A DNA stretch of 64,000 nt. Source: Tubulanus polymorphus. Lineage: Eukaryota > Nemertea > Palaeonemertea > Tubulaniformes > Tubulanidae. Location of the stretch: NCBI RefSeq assembly GCF_964204645.1, contig NC_134027.1:4328485-4392484 (forward strand), given 5' to 3'. Each line of letters opens with the position of its first letter. The stretch's first letter is position 1. The notes under the pieces are model-generated. The model saw only the letters and a program-made list of their open reading frames with translations. It made no database searches and was not told the origin of the DNA. Shown piece after piece: positions 1 to 18,000 of this stretch. A program made the position numbers and the translations under genes.

Positions 1-464
1 TATTGCTTTGAAAAAAACTTACCCAGTAAAGACGTATTACATGCGAGTTGAATTACTACTGCTATTTTGTTTCGAAAACGCAGCATATAGAGATACTTTG
101 CCTTCTTGTAACATAGAATTTTAAGAAGAGTTTATAGGAAAATAGATAATATATAGATGTTGAAATTCAATGGGAAGAAAGGTCGTTTTCTTTTTTATTT
201 TTCAAATCGGCTTTTCTAACAGCCGTTTTTTTCGGTTAAGCAGGAAGTACGTAGGCAGCCCTCTATGTACGTCCGGAAATTGTTCATCTATCAATCAATT
301 TCACGCAAACAAATACACAAATATACTCTGTCTATTTACATATGGATGATTCATATATTTCAAAACATAACATAATTGATAAACTATCTTCAAATTCGAA
401 TAAATACGATATACAACTAGAACAAATAGCTTCTGGGAATCACGTAGACCAGAATTTTCCAGAC
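1..464. other. Upstream flank of the protease gene
   Basis: AT-rich sequence with no open frame worth reporting. It should include the protease promoter and 5' UTR. No clear TATA box or initiator could be fixed. Confidence 0.4.
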
Positions 465-2566
<2,102 letters not shown>

Positions 2567-2571
<5 letters not shown>

Positions 2572-2593
2572 AATCAATCTTGCTGTTAATAAA
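2567..2593 (+). promoter_or_regulatory. Poly(A) signals of the protease gene
   Basis: An AATAAA at 2567-2572 contains the protease stop codon (TAA 2569-2571). A second AATAAA lies at 2588-2593. If either is used, the 3' UTR is only a few tens of bases long. Confidence 0.5.
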
Positions 2594-2639
2594 TCTTCGA
2601 CGATAAAACTTCCGAGTCCCGACTATCGTCTTTTTTAGA

Positions 2640-5519
2640 TCTATCGGATATTTCGCCCTCACTGGACGAGAAAATCCACAATAACAAAAACAACTCGGGT
2701 AGCAACAATTCAAAGCAAATTATATTTGTTTATTTACTATTATCATCAAGAAGTATTAAAGCATATGAAAATCAATATTCCGGCTCAAAAATGTCAAATT
2801 TTCACAAAATACGAACGAAGCTGTTTTTTTGTCTTATTTCTCCATAAAGAGAAGCATGGCTGAAACATTCCCAGAGAACACTTCCTCTGCAGTCATTTAT
2901 AATATAACACCAAAATAGAGAATTTACAATTCTTTCCAAATGTTCACAGAATATAAAATATGCATTTCAATGCAGTCGCTTGTTTTGATTTTCGCTTTTA
3001 TCATTGGAAAAATCTTTTGAAGCTTTTTAAAATAATTTGACCGTAGTATGTTTCTTGAATAGCAACAATATTTCATTAGTAAAGACAATCAACTATAAGT
3101 GACTACTTCAATAACATCAATACTCAACAGCCCCAGATTAATAGTAGATATTAGATTTAAATGTTATACATAATGTACACATATTTGTTCAAAATATTTG
3201 TTGACTCCACCACTAACCCTATTGACCACTGTGTACTAATACAATTAACAAATATAAAAATACATCATCATAAAAACCTCCTCATTATGCCCATAATTTA
3301 TTTTCATTCGACGTATTTTGAATATTGTATCTCTCGATACGCAGGAGATGAACAGTGTAAATATATATCTATTTATACATCTGATGTAATCAAATTCGTA
3401 GCTGAGACATTTATTTGTTTCCTCCACGGAAAATCTCTCCAAGTAACGCCTTCAGATGGATGTTGAATTCACATCTGTTTTTCAGTGCACACATATTTAC
3501 GCATTATACTAGAAACAGCTCTTTGTAAATCGTCTAAATTCTCAAGTACAGAAGTAACTTTTTAAGCAGTCTAGTCTATGACGCGACTGAACAATTTTTT
3601 TCAAAAAAGCAAAACACCCAGAGAACTACACTAGTACAATAGCGCTGCACTACTTTTAAACGGTTCTTTGAATGGCAAATTAGGTTTGGCGACGAACAGA
3701 GGTAAAATAGCGTATCATACATTCTGTGTTAATTGTAATTGAGCCCTTTTTCCAGACTTGAAAATAACCAGAACTTGCAATTAATGGGGAAATTAATATC
3801 AATGTCAGAGGTAGATAGCAAATGCAAAATATCCAACATTTAACTGTCCCATATATAACTAAATAAGCGTTTAATATAACGATCAATGGTCTCGGATACC
3901 TTAAAATAACAGCAGATTCCGAACATAAACCGTGCTTTAGAGAATGGAAATAATTTCTGGTTTTTGAAAACAACAATTGCAAGAATGAAAAGCAGATTAA
4001 TACAGTTACATGTCATTGACATATGACAATAGATTTTTTTCTATCATGGTTAGAAGACTAGAAGGAGCAAAGTTCGTGTTCATCATCATACACAGTCAAA
4101 TTCATTTCATTCGGATCAGTTTAATCCGCATTTCAATCTAATCTGGATATCATCTATACATGTATGTAGCCTAAGATGTTTTATTCGGATTTCTCATAAA
4201 CCGGATGAAATTTCATCGGACCGAAATGATCCGAATAAAGCGAATGTTTAAATTATTAGAATTAAAATGATACGATGCACCAAATACATCATGGATGTAC
4301 CAAATTAAATTTGAATTGAATCATAGTTGCTGCTACTGCTTTTTGATATAATAAAATGATTGAAAATATATATAAATAATTGACCCAAATACAAAAACTT
4401 AATACATCCGAGTATAGCTCTACTCTACTAATAATATAAAATAGCAATATATAATACATTTATGATAAATCTTGATACAAAACATCCAACTTAGAAAACA
4501 TGTGGTAGGCGATGAGATTTCATACGCTAACTATCTATTCCACAAACCTCCTTGAAACTCACTGAAGTGGCCTCTCAATCAAAGGATGCACCATTAAAAA
4601 CTAGAATCTTAATAACTGTTAGTCTTTTCCTATTAAAGAATTAGCTGAAAAATTAACTTTTTAATTCTGTTCCAGATGAGTGGTCATCAAAGGATTCATT
4701 CTCCAAATGAAAAGCTTACTGCTGTAACACAATGAAACACAAACAAAAACAGTGTTTATAAACTTTAGTAGCTTTAATTTATACTCATACAGCTGAACAC
4801 AGATCGCGTACCAGCCGGCAATTCATTGCAATACTAATCCTACCAGTTTCAAGACAATCCTGCACTACAATTACCGGCATGGATAACTTTCAAAACCTAT
4901 TCTACGCATGAGATGCTGCCAAAACATGACGAGGAATTCTTATTCTGAAGTCAACAGTATAATTCAATTCTAATACTTATACAACACCTCTGAAAGTTTG
5001 ATATATCCCAATTTCGATATTTGCATAACCTATTGATTTTTGACACATGGCAAATATTAACCCACACTTACTTCTATGAATGCAGATGTTGTTTTTCTGA
5101 TTAATGTCAGTGAAGTTATTTTAATACATTCATACTAGGATCCAGATATTCGATTATATAATAGTTATCAACCAATTGCTGCATCAATGATAAAATAAAG
5201 ATCAAAGTATTGACACACGATGGTCATCTGCAGTAGATAAACAGGGATCACCTTCTATTTAGTGAGGCATGTAGTACAAATGATAAGAAAGTGAATGATA
5301 TTCGAACAGTCTTAATGGGCCAACATGCGTAAATCTTGAAACTTTATCAAATCTTATCCATTCGGGTTTAAAAAGAAATACTTATATGCATTAGGTTAAG
5401 ATTCTATTCCATTCATATTTAGAAGAACATTTTGCCCAAATGCATAGACAAGAAAAAATACCATCAACATTTCTGTTCTATATCTGCGAAATATGGACAA
5501 ATTTCAGAAGATAGAATTT
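2640..5519. other. Intergenic region between convergent protease and MARVEL genes
   Basis: Very AT-rich. The few open frames are 60-100 codons, low in complexity and without flanking splice logic or recognisable domains. It probably carries the 3' UTR of the minus-strand MARVEL gene at its right end. One foldback element (4109-4236) stands out. Confidence 0.5.
4109..4236. repeat. Foldback element with nested inverted repeats
   Basis: ATTCGGATCA at 4109-4118 is matched in inverse by TGATCCGAAT at 4227-4236. A second left arm, TTATTCGGAT at 4181-4190, also pairs with 4229-4238. Between them GATGAAATTTCATC (4204-4217) is a perfect 14-bp palindrome. This looks like a decayed hairpin-type MITE. 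Confidence 0.45.
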
Positions 5520-6755
5520 CTAATATTGTGTAGAATCAACAGTTGTGACAGTAGTGGAAGTTGTAGTGGATGCAATAACTGTCGGACCGTTTCTCCACTC
5601 TCTAAACATGAAAAACGTGTCAACAGCGTAAACAGCTGTAGCAGCGAAACTGAAGAACTGCAATAGAAATATTTACACAATATTATCATTTACATTTTAC
5701 AAAACAAATCATTAAGAAATTGTAATCAACTTCTGCAAAAACTTTAGCATTGAGGCTGTGCATTTGAATACAAGAGCATCACAGGAGATGTCTCCCTTTT
5801 CTTCTCTTCTTTATGGCTCATAATTACAATAAAACACAGATGAGTAAGAAATATTTGTAAATCAAAATGTGAAAATAAATGTAGAAATTAAACTTACACA
5901 TGCAGCTGCAATTGATGCATCAACCCATCCATAAACAGCCAATACTATGGACGTTATCAGGAAAAGAATAGTGTACACAAGGTAGAAAACGAAAACCTGA
6001 AATAAATAAAAAAGTTCAAAGCGTATAAATTCATATCCGGAATATGAAACATATTACATTACAGTGGATAATGATTAGAAATGAAGGTTGCATGTACTTA
6101 CAAATAGTGGCCATGGCCCGGGCATCTTATAGATCAGACCGAAAAGAAAACTCGCGAACAAAATTATAGTTAGAACTATCGCTGATCCATACAAAAAACC
6201 AAACCATCCTGACGCCCTCATGTAGACTATTGACACGCAGATGATAATGATTAAGTCTAAAACCTACAATACAACAAATTTTATTCATAATCATGCCATT
6301 TTATAATACATAGTACTGTCACTAATTCTAATAAGAATATCTCAGGAAATAGGCTATTCTTTTATAACCATACCGGTACTTGTATTGTATGATACCTGTA
6401 ATTTCTACCTGTAATACTTGTCTGCACTTTTACTCATTAAAATTTTCAAAAAAGTTCGATTGTAATGTATAGTATCTCTCATAAATGGACGACTCTCGTC
6501 GAACTCACATAAGTCAACATCAAACGAGTCATCACATCAGACTCTTACTTTGGAGTTCTAATGTATATTTCCAATCCTAATGGTAAATTGTCAACTTGGT
6601 GACTTCAACTTCTGAAAATACTAACTTACTATCTCAACAATCTTTAAAATTCCGGGAATTGTCTTTAAATATTCTTTATGAAAGCCAATATTTGTGCTGC
6701 TTTTAGTAGTAGTGGTGGTATTCGTCTCATACGAGGTTGGCATTGGATCAGCCAT
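5520..6755 (-). CDS. MARVEL-domain four-helix membrane protein (CMTM/plasmolipin type)
   Basis: Four exons on the minus strand: 6630-6755, 6102-6263, 5898-5996, 5520-5657. All introns are phase 0 and start with GTAAGT; the protein is 174 aa. A Thr-rich cytosolic N-terminus (about 30 aa) is followed by four hydrophobic segments near residues 36-58, 64-88, 97-119 and 126-147, then a Ser/Thr-rich tail. The pattern (short N-terminus, lysine-rich entry into TM1, Arg/Trp-containing loop, GWVDAS before TM4, FREW after it) fits the MARVEL fold of CMTM, MAL and plasmolipin proteins. These work in membrane apposition, vesicle traffic and epithelial or myelin-like membranes. The exact subfamily cannot be settled by eye. 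The start is the only upstream ATG in frame. Confidence 0.85.
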
Positions 6756-8124
6756 TGTTAAGTTTCACTGTGTTTTCTTTACCTGAGAAAAAAGAGAACT
6801 GTAGTTGACAAAATGACCTCTACTCAGGAATTACAGTCAAAACATCCTCATGCCACAACATCTCCCGGTTAAAACGTCCTTATCCTATGTATTCTCCACA
6901 CAAAGTTTATAAAATGAATCATAAATGGACTTTTATACTTTCACCTATTTATTTAGATCAATTCGATTCCTTCTTTATTGGTGAACAGTATGGGAGTAGG
7001 AAATAATTTTTTCTGGATTTGAATATCATTGTGTTTGAATATCATTGTGTTTGATGTTCATGAAACACATCTATGCTTTGATGGAATTAGAAAGGATTCT
7101 GTATAACCAATTGGCCTAAATCGTTTTGATACGACGAGGACATGTTGACCGACAGAAGTGAGGACGTTATGACTAATGATATTTTGATGGCGAGGATGTT
7201 TTGTGAGGACGTGTGAGGATGTTTTGACCAGACCCTCTCAAGAATAGCTAAATTAAGAGTCGTAGACGTTGAGTTAGTGAGGAAAAGGCCTATGTAATAA
7301 AATATGCATGGACTTGCTTGGTCTGGTGGTAAAAAGGTTCCTGTTGGTTGCCATCCTGCCCTTGCTTTTCTTCTGGACCCTGCGGACTAACATATTCCTG
7401 AGAGAAATAACCCTGCTGCTAACCCGACCAAAAACCCGGGAACGGAGAGACGGGTGGGGCGTACGACGGTTACGTTTGTTATTGAATCGAAGAACGAAGG
7501 CCAACCAACACTCAGCATGCTCAGAACAAGAAGGGGCGCGGCACCGTAGAAAATGTTTGATTCAATGACCGGGATGATCTAATTAACCACACCCGTTTCG
7601 GCCAAATTTTGATTAACAAATTCTTTTATTGTAGATAATCTCATCATTGTTGTTTAAAATATGAATGTGCAACGCCCTTTTTATTAAGTAAAACTTACGT
7701 TTTTAGAAACAAACTATGCAGAAAATTTCATGTAATTTATGCGACACCTATTGGCTCAAAACAAAAGTAAAACACGGATTCGGAAATGGACTATTAGTCT
7801 TCAACTTCTGTGGAACTGGAATTGGAAACACCAGTTTATATTCTCTTAGCCGAAACGTTGCGCAACTGTATATACTCTTCTATTCAAATCGCTTTGGCTG
7901 ATTTTATTGTTGGATTTCTCTCGTTCTCGTTACCAGTTAATAATCTAGCGCCAGTTCACGGAAGCATACCCTTCAACAAGTAGCGGTAGCGACAGATTTT
8001 TCCCGAGTACCGCCGAGCAGCATGAGCGGAGCGGTACTGGACTAACTGCATTGATTACGACTGCATTAAGTTCATGAAGACTAAAAATAAGCTTATAACA
8101 CATGAGCATTCTTTACAGCAAAAT
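6756..8124. other. Intergenic region upstream of the MARVEL gene
   Basis: It should hold the MARVEL promoter and 5' UTR at the left and the POLR2C 3' end at the right. It contains an inverted repeat (6836-7228) and a GC-richer island around 7300-7560. In that island one minus-strand frame gives a Gln/Gly/Pro-rich stretch after a possible acceptor, but no start and no clear donor. I do not call it a gene. Confidence 0.4.
6836..7228. repeat. Inverted-repeat element, about 390 bp
   Basis: GTCAAAACATCCTCA at 6836-6850 recurs as its exact reverse complement at 7214-7228. The inner flanks carry further copies of GAGGACGT and GAGGATGTTTT (7130-7226) mirrored by AAAACGTCCT near 6872. A 17-bp direct duplication sits near 7018-7052. 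The arrangement suggests a non-autonomous transposon with tandem subterminal repeats. Confidence 0.5.
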
Positions 8125-8130
8125 TTTATT
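8125..8130 (-). promoter_or_regulatory. Poly(A) signal of POLR2C
   Basis: AATAAA on the minus strand, about 115 bases beyond the POLR2C stop codon, the expected distance for a short 3' UTR. Confidence 0.45.
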
Positions 8131-8243
8131 TGCAATATACAAAAAAATGATTATACACGTTTTCACGAATGGCATTTGATACACATTCCAATAGATTTGA
8201 GTCTTAAATGCAAATTGCCATAAGTCTATAGAAAGTTCCACAG

Positions 8244-11423
<3,180 letters not shown>

Positions 11424-11643
11424 TTTCTATGTTTTTATTCGAAGATTTTGAAACAACTTTTTTTCCTGACGCGAATAGTCGACAACCTTGAAACAGATCG
11501 CGAGATTAAAAATGAGTGTTGTCGATACCTGAATTCACGTTCGATCGCGTAACAACGAAATCCGTGTGTTTACTTCCGCATTTTGTGAATTGATTGAATT
11601 GGATTATTTTACCATCCTCCGATCAGGCCTAAATCGGGCTCAA
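11424..11643. promoter_or_regulatory. Shared bidirectional promoter of POLR2C and RPRD1
   Basis: Only 220 bp separate the divergent start codons of POLR2C (11423, minus) and RPRD1 (11644, plus). The stretch has several CpGs (TCGATCGCG, GATCGCGAG), no TATA box, and AAATGGC at the RPRD1 ATG. Both 5' UTRs and the core promoter must lie here unless 5' non-coding exons exist elsewhere. Confidence 0.7.
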
Positions 11644-13874
11644 ATGGCATCGTTTTCAGAAAGTAGCTTCATCAAGAAGCTGTCAGATTTCAACAGTTCC
11701 CAACAGAGTATACAGACGTTATCTCTGTGGCTGATTCACCACCGAAAACATGCGAAAACGATTGTGCAAGTGTGGGGTTCCGAACTACAAAAAGGTAAAC
11801 AAAAAAGGAAAATCAAATCATTCAATAATTGTTGATAGTTGCTTTTACATGATTATGCAGCAAAACTTGTTTCAATGATATCCCAAAAATATCCCAAATT
11901 GTCGATGTCAGACGAAAAATAAATAGACTTGAGTATTTTGGTTTGAAGAACGTTCATAAATGCTGCTATTACTAAAATCTTTTCATTTGAGTCATAGTTC
12001 TCATTCACTAAAGAATTAGACTTCATAATTTATGAGATGATCAAGATTTACTTTTTTCTCTCTTTCTAGCGAAACCTCAAAGGAAGCTTCTTTTCATTTA
12101 TCTCGCCAATGACGTTGTACAAAATAGCAAAAAGAAAGGACCTGAATTTCATGAAGCTTTTACTGCAGTACTACCAGAGGCTTACAAACACTGCGCGAGG
12201 TTAATACCCGATCATTAAAACTAAAGCTAAGAGTTAATCATCTCAAAACATGATTATTTTTTTGATTTTTTTTACAGAGAAGTGGACGAAAAAAGCCGAG
12301 GGTCCATGGATAGAATGTTAAATATCTGGACGGAAAGAAGTATATTCAGTGCTCAATTCACAAAATCTTTGAAAAAGATTCTAGGTAACACTTGTTTTAG
12401 ACAGTCTACATGTGAACTTACCACCAAATTTCATTTTTTGGCCTCATAGAACTGGATGGAGTTAAATGTATATCTATGCCTGATATTTGGTTACTCTACC
12501 TTTGTGAAAAGAAATATAGTCTCCTCTGGGGTTTCTGTTTTTAGCTGATCATAACAAAGTCTCGACTACCAAAGAAAAAGAGCCTAGCCCTCCAGTAGTG
12601 GAAAAACCGGTGACTAAAGAGAAAAAGAAAAAAGATAGAAAACGCAGTAAAGAAGTTAAAGATTCAAGTTCCAACTCCAAAAAGAAAAAAGTGGAACCAT
12701 CTGAAATTTCTCTTTATGATGAGATTGAAAATGAGCTGACTGCTCAGGAATTCAAAGAACCTCCAACTGTATGTATTTTTACCAAACTCTTACCATTTTT
12801 AAAACGAATCATTTGGGGACTGATGAAATTCATTTGGGTTTATGAGAAATAAACCATGTTTTGTATACATTTATGTACGTTATACATGTACCAGAAATTC
12901 AATTAGGATTGAACTGATGCAAATGATGCGAGATTGGTCGTATATTAAACATTTCTTTCATCTCTTCTCATACTTTTAAATTGATGGTCTGATGTTATTA
13001 GTAATCACTATGATTTTTTTCTTGAAGATTTTTTGATTATTCATGTTTTTGTAGATGGATGAGATTAAAACAATTGTGACTGAACTTGAAAGTGCTCCTT
13101 CATTTGATGCTGCTGTCCGTGAGAAAATTGCTGATTTGCCGCAGGATGTTTCAGATGTGCATGCTTTATCTAAATTGAAAGGTAAGAAATAAAAGCACTT
13201 GCTAATAACTCACGTGAATTCACTTAGAATGAAAAATGATTTAACATTTTCAGACAAGCGCGAGGCAGATCAGTTGATGAATAAAGTGGATGATGCCATT
13301 TTGTTGTTGAATCAGTATAATAAACGTCTAAATAAAGAACTTGAAGATCGTCGACAAGCAGCAGTAAAACTACGAGCATTTATAAACTACCAGAAATCTC
13401 TGCTAATGAGTGATAAAGCTAAAATTGAGGTCAGTTTGATACGATCTAAAATGCTTGTAACTTGAAGCCATCACCAAACAAGCGTATTTGACATCGGCTA
13501 AATTTGGCCCATGCCAGAATATGCAACTATTCATATTGGTACCAAATGGGTTTGTGCTAGTTTTGAATGAGCAACATTTTTTGGCATGACCAAAAACATC
13601 GGACCAGATCCGAATTTGACTCCTCGGATCTGGTCTGAGGCAGTTGACCTGGCCATATCGTTTTCATGTGTTCACGGATATTATGAAGCAACAGTTCTTA
13701 ATTCTGAGTGATGTGTTCTTTCAGGAATATAGAGAAAAGTTTTCTAAAGTGACCAACGTCAGGAAGGAACTACAGTCTCATATTCAGAGCTTGCCAGATT
13801 TATCTCTTCTGCCGAACATCACAAAGGGTTTGGCCCCATTGCCATCTGCAGGAGACTTATTTGCTAATCAGTGA
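11644..13874 (+). CDS. RPRD1: RPRD1-type RNA polymerase II CTD-binding protein
   Basis: Seven exons: 11644-11794, 12070-12199, 12278-12384, 12545-12768, 13055-13181, 13254-13429, 13725-13874; phases join to 354 aa. The N-terminal CID (about 1-135) carries SQQSIQTLSLWLIHHRKHA, the block KPQRKLLFIYLANDVVQNSKKKGPEF and MDRMLNIWTERSIF, all typical of RPRD1A/B. RPRD1 binds phosphorylated Pol II CTD and helps RPAP2 remove Ser5 phosphate during transcription. A lysine-rich linker (about 147-177), likely a nuclear localisation signal, makes it somewhat longer than the vertebrate proteins. The C-terminal coiled-coil dimerisation region (about 205-335) has ADQLMNKVDDAILLLNQYN. The A and B paralogues cannot be told apart here. 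Confidence 0.95.
13602..13635. repeat. Perfect 12-bp inverted repeat in RPRD1 intron 6
   Basis: GACCAGATCCGA (13602-13613) and TCGGATCTGGTC (13624-13635) flank a 10-base loop. It could fold in the RPRD1 pre-mRNA about 90 bases before the last exon, or be the core of a decayed MITE. Confidence 0.6.
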
Positions 13875-14190
13875 CTTAACACGAGTGGAGTAAACACTGC
13901 GTTATTGTTTTAACTATGATGAGTTCGATGGATTACTGATGAATTCATGTGCTGATAGATAACAGTACTTGTCATTTATTTCAGAAATGATTTTTAAGTT
14001 TGAAACTTTCTGAATCTTTTGAAAAGTTAATACCGGTATTAGTCAGATGAGTCTTCTATTCTATGTTGTTAAAAAGGTCTTTGTCTTGCATGGCTACCAA
14101 TACATATGAGTAAGAAATACTTTTTCCATTGAATGGCAACATAAGATTTTAGAACATAAACAATTTACTGTTCCTCCTATGAACAGGATG

Positions 14191-14196
14191 AATAAA
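14191..14196 (+). promoter_or_regulatory. Possible poly(A) signal of RPRD1
   Basis: AATAAA about 320 bases after the RPRD1 stop. Another AATAAA-like site lies near 14341. Which is used is unknown. Confidence 0.4.
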
Positions 14197-14896
14197 TTTT
14201 ATTTGTTTCATGATTAAGTCTTATAGTCTTGTAATGATACACCCAATATATGCATGTCCATGTTCACCTATACGCAGCATATATAATTTGTGGGGTGTTA
14301 CACTGTAATTGTTGTTTTGTATAAAATCAAATTATTTGTAAATAAAATTTATTTCATTACAAAGAAAATATGTTGTATGTTATCCAAACCAAGGACAACC
14401 ATTTGATCATCTGTATTGTAATAAAGCATTACAGTAGGCTTCGTGCGGGATTGATATTATTTCTTGAGGCAAGCAAATTAACGATAGGTCACCAACACTT
14501 GAATCGGAGTAGTAATCTAAACATTGTGGTGGGTCACACGAATCTGGCAATCAGCTCCGTGACTCGGTCCAACTAAAAGTTCAAAGTTATTGCATATTCA
14601 AAGTTAACGATAAGGTTACAAATTCGGTTTATTTATAAGAGCTCAGACCACTATTCTAAAATCTTCTAAATCGTATGAAAAATAAATTCGAGCGTTAAAT
14701 TCAAATATAAGCTCGTAAATCCAGGGGAAATCCTGCTTATGGCTACGCTTTGATTTGGTTTTCTCCACGCCCCACAACCTAACTTTTGAAATAATCAGAC
14801 CTTTAGAAAGGAGGGGTATCCCGGTACACTTTTGCCAGTATATCAGAACCGAATGTTTAAGGGAATCCCCATCGTGGATGCCATAAGAAGATTGCC

Positions 14897-14915
14897 AATA
14901 TGGCTGTTGCTAAGT
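14897..14915 (-). promoter_or_regulatory. Candidate promoter motif of the HMG-box gene
   Basis: AATATGGC (14897-14904) next to TGTTGCTAAGT (14905-14915). The latter is the exact reverse complement of the 11-mer ACTTAGCAACA found 13 bp before the nested pseudokinase ATG. It lies about 130 bp before the assigned start codon. Confidence 0.3.
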
Positions 14916-15042
14916 AATCCATTTAAACGGAACTTAATGTGGAATCTGCAGTCTTGAAAAAGCTACAGAAACAACGAGTATTATTGTTGAATAAGACACT
15001 GGACCTACCCAACCCACATGTTCCCAATGTTTTAAAACAGCA

Positions 15043-18000
15043 ATGGCATCGGCAGCGCATATCAAAAACTATGGACGTTCAACAAACTCTTCCATTTGTA
15101 GTAGAAAATGCACGCGGCTGAGCATCCGTGCGAAGACTTGCAGTAGGGAAAAGGATTTTATTTATTACCCGTTAAAAAAATCTCCAAATAAATCGCATAG
15201 TGACGCTAGTATCTGCAACGACGCGAATATAGAAAACGACGTAAGATTCCGCTCTGAAGATGCGGTATCCCAGAACAATCTTCAGGTTTCGTCCAAAAAA
15301 GACGGCACTAGCATAGAGGCGATTGCATCATCTCGAAATAGGAACCCAACGGCGACAAGCGAGCATTCAGACGAATCTAATGTGGAAGACAAAAACCATA
15401 CAAAAATCCCATGTAAAAAAGGTCGAAGATCTATAACGTCGAAGGATCTTGAAAATGCAAGGAGCACTTCTCTCAAATCAAATAGACAAAATGACATAAT
15501 CTTGAAAGATGACGATTATTGCGAAATGATAGTTCCCCAAAGGTACCAAAACAAATCCGAAAGAAGCTACTCACAGAAAGTAAAACACTCAGAAAATGCA
15601 GCTGAAACAAAATTGCCACCTGAACCATATGTCATAAATTCTACAATTGTCCCGAAAAGTGATACCGAAAACCAGGAAGATACGCCCAGAATGAATGAGA
15701 ATCAGAAAATATCCGATCCGAAAAATAGACCACAGTTGATGACGCCAAATATCATTACAGGACCCACGACAACTGGAATCCTAACATCTCCATTAACAAG
15801 AGCTATGTATGTGACCATGAAAACACGTGTCATGTATAGATGTATATAAACAACCATCTATTTGGCTCAAGTTCCTGATACGGATAATACAAATTTTCAG
15901 ATTTTTAACAATCTCTATACCTGATCCTAATCTACAAGTAATTACAGTTTTCTAATGCCTGGGAAATGATAAAGACGTAATTTTCTAGGAAAACCTCAAT
16001 CAATGGAGCAGAAAATATCATGCTAACAGGTCTACCTATTACGCCACGCCGCCGGTTACAATTTAACCATATCAACCACGCCAGACTTGCGCAGCACGCA
16101 TGTACGCTTTGGTCAAGGTAAAGTGAATGAAACTTCGTCGTTCTTGTCAGTGAACGTTGAAACTTAATGGAAACAACTAGCCTCTAAAAGTACTCTCAGA
16201 AGTAAACATATTAGCATAATCATTTTCTGGAGGGCTTTTTGTAATTTTTCATTCAAATCTATCAGATCAATGAAATAATTTCTAGTACGGTACTTTGATC
16301 AAGCGTAATACAATTACACTTAAAAAGTATGAATCGATTCGGATGGTATGACTTCTGAGTTCCGAATTACTGTCATAATTGTATTGTCAAAGAAACGAAA
16401 TTTAATTTATTTTTCGTGAAAAAACATCGTAGCCTATAGCAAGCATATGGTTCTTCGTCATAAATATTTATTCATTTCCTATGGTGCCCACTAGGCCTCG
16501 TGTAAAGCTCGTAATTTGTCAATTTGTGGTTTAAATCCTTGCGATATGATATAAAGGACTGGATTATGATCGACGTCCACGCACCGTTCAGTACAAGCCA
16601 TGAATTACTTCCAGTGAGCAGAGACGCCGATATCAACAGTTATACCCGAACCTGACAAGCAAGAAACTGGAGAACAAACTGCGTAATGCATGGGAAACAC
16701 TATCCGAGAAGGACAAATACAAGTATTTCCAGCGAGCGAAAAAAGCAACGGGAGATTTAGATAAATTAGATAGGCCTAAAGGGCAACAACAACTAATGAC
16801 TGAAAGTGAGTATCGTCAAAGTAACCGTGGCAATTACCAAATTGTTTTTCAAATCGACTCAAAAAAAAGAAATATCGATGTCTTCGCTAAAGGAGAATGT
16901 ATATACTTTTCGGAAATTCTCTCTTATGTTGCAATATGGACTTGCACAAATTTTTGACATCAGAATATATATATATATAGAAATGTAGTGCATGTCTCCT
17001 AGTGCTATAGCGATTTCTGTTCGTGAATCATTCCTTAATTAGAAAATTTACCAGCCTGTGCCCCTCTTTATAAGAAATAAAATGAATCATTTTTCTAATG
17101 CATCATTTTCCTATCGTGTCGACCCTCCATTTACGATACACATTGTTTTTCAGTTCAACCAGAATCAGAACAACCATCGTTTACCGACATGTCCGAAAAC
17201 CAACAAAACACGTATTTAGCCGAAAGACTGCTGAAATTTCAACTGGTGCTCTCCACACAGGAATACAACGACTTTTTGAATCTGTTCAAAATGGCCCTGA
17301 AAAATAATTTGGACAAGTGCTCCGTTGAAACAAATCGCGAATTGCTCTCTAGGCAGTTGTTGAACATGATGTTGCGACGTCGAGAGGCCGATATAGAGAA
17401 AACAACTGCACTTGAACAATCGCGAAAACAGCGAGAATTTAATAGTGAATATAGGTGGTTTTTGGAGAGACTTTTAGCGGGAATTCAGTTTCCAGTTAAA
17501 GAAGAACAGCGATCATCGGAACTTACTCGTGTATTAACGGCTGTTGAGGCAGTGGAGCGCAAACGCAATAAACAAGCTAACGGCGGGACTCCACGGAAGA
17601 GACCGAACCGTCAATTAGATCGAATTGCTGTTTATCTTTCAGAAGCCATAGAAAAACGTGATTGTCACGTGCTTGTGATCGGTAACGAACGACTCTGCGT
17701 CCCTAGAATTAAAAACCACGAGTTCGAATCAAACTGTCTCATCGATATCGCTTGTCAATCATCTCTACCAATGTTGACCCCGCGAGATGTAGATAACTCG
17801 GCCATGTCTGCCGACGACAGTATCGCAGTAGGCAATCCAGTATGCAAACTTGTTGAAGATGAATTATTGAAGGATGCAATTTGTATGGTTGCTGATGAAC
17901 TAGAATCGACTAATGACCTGGGTGTAGAAGCGGTCGCGAACGCACTCACTGATTTATTGGTCGGTAGTGATGTCGTTCGTGAAATAGTGGAAGATAATAA

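Larger units (their letters stand above)
13875..15042. other. Region between RPRD1 and the HMG-box gene
   Basis: It contains the RPRD1 3' UTR and the HMG-box gene promoter. Short open frames at 14370-14576 and 14939-15121 have no supporting features. A motif cluster at 14897-14915 is listed separately. Confidence 0.4.

Noticed and set aside
7274-7568. Overlapping 76- and 86-codon frames on both strands
   Set aside because: No homology, no splice context, and both strands are open only because of the GC-rich composition.
15282-15497. 71-codon minus frame
   Set aside because: Antisense shadow of HMG-box gene exon 1.
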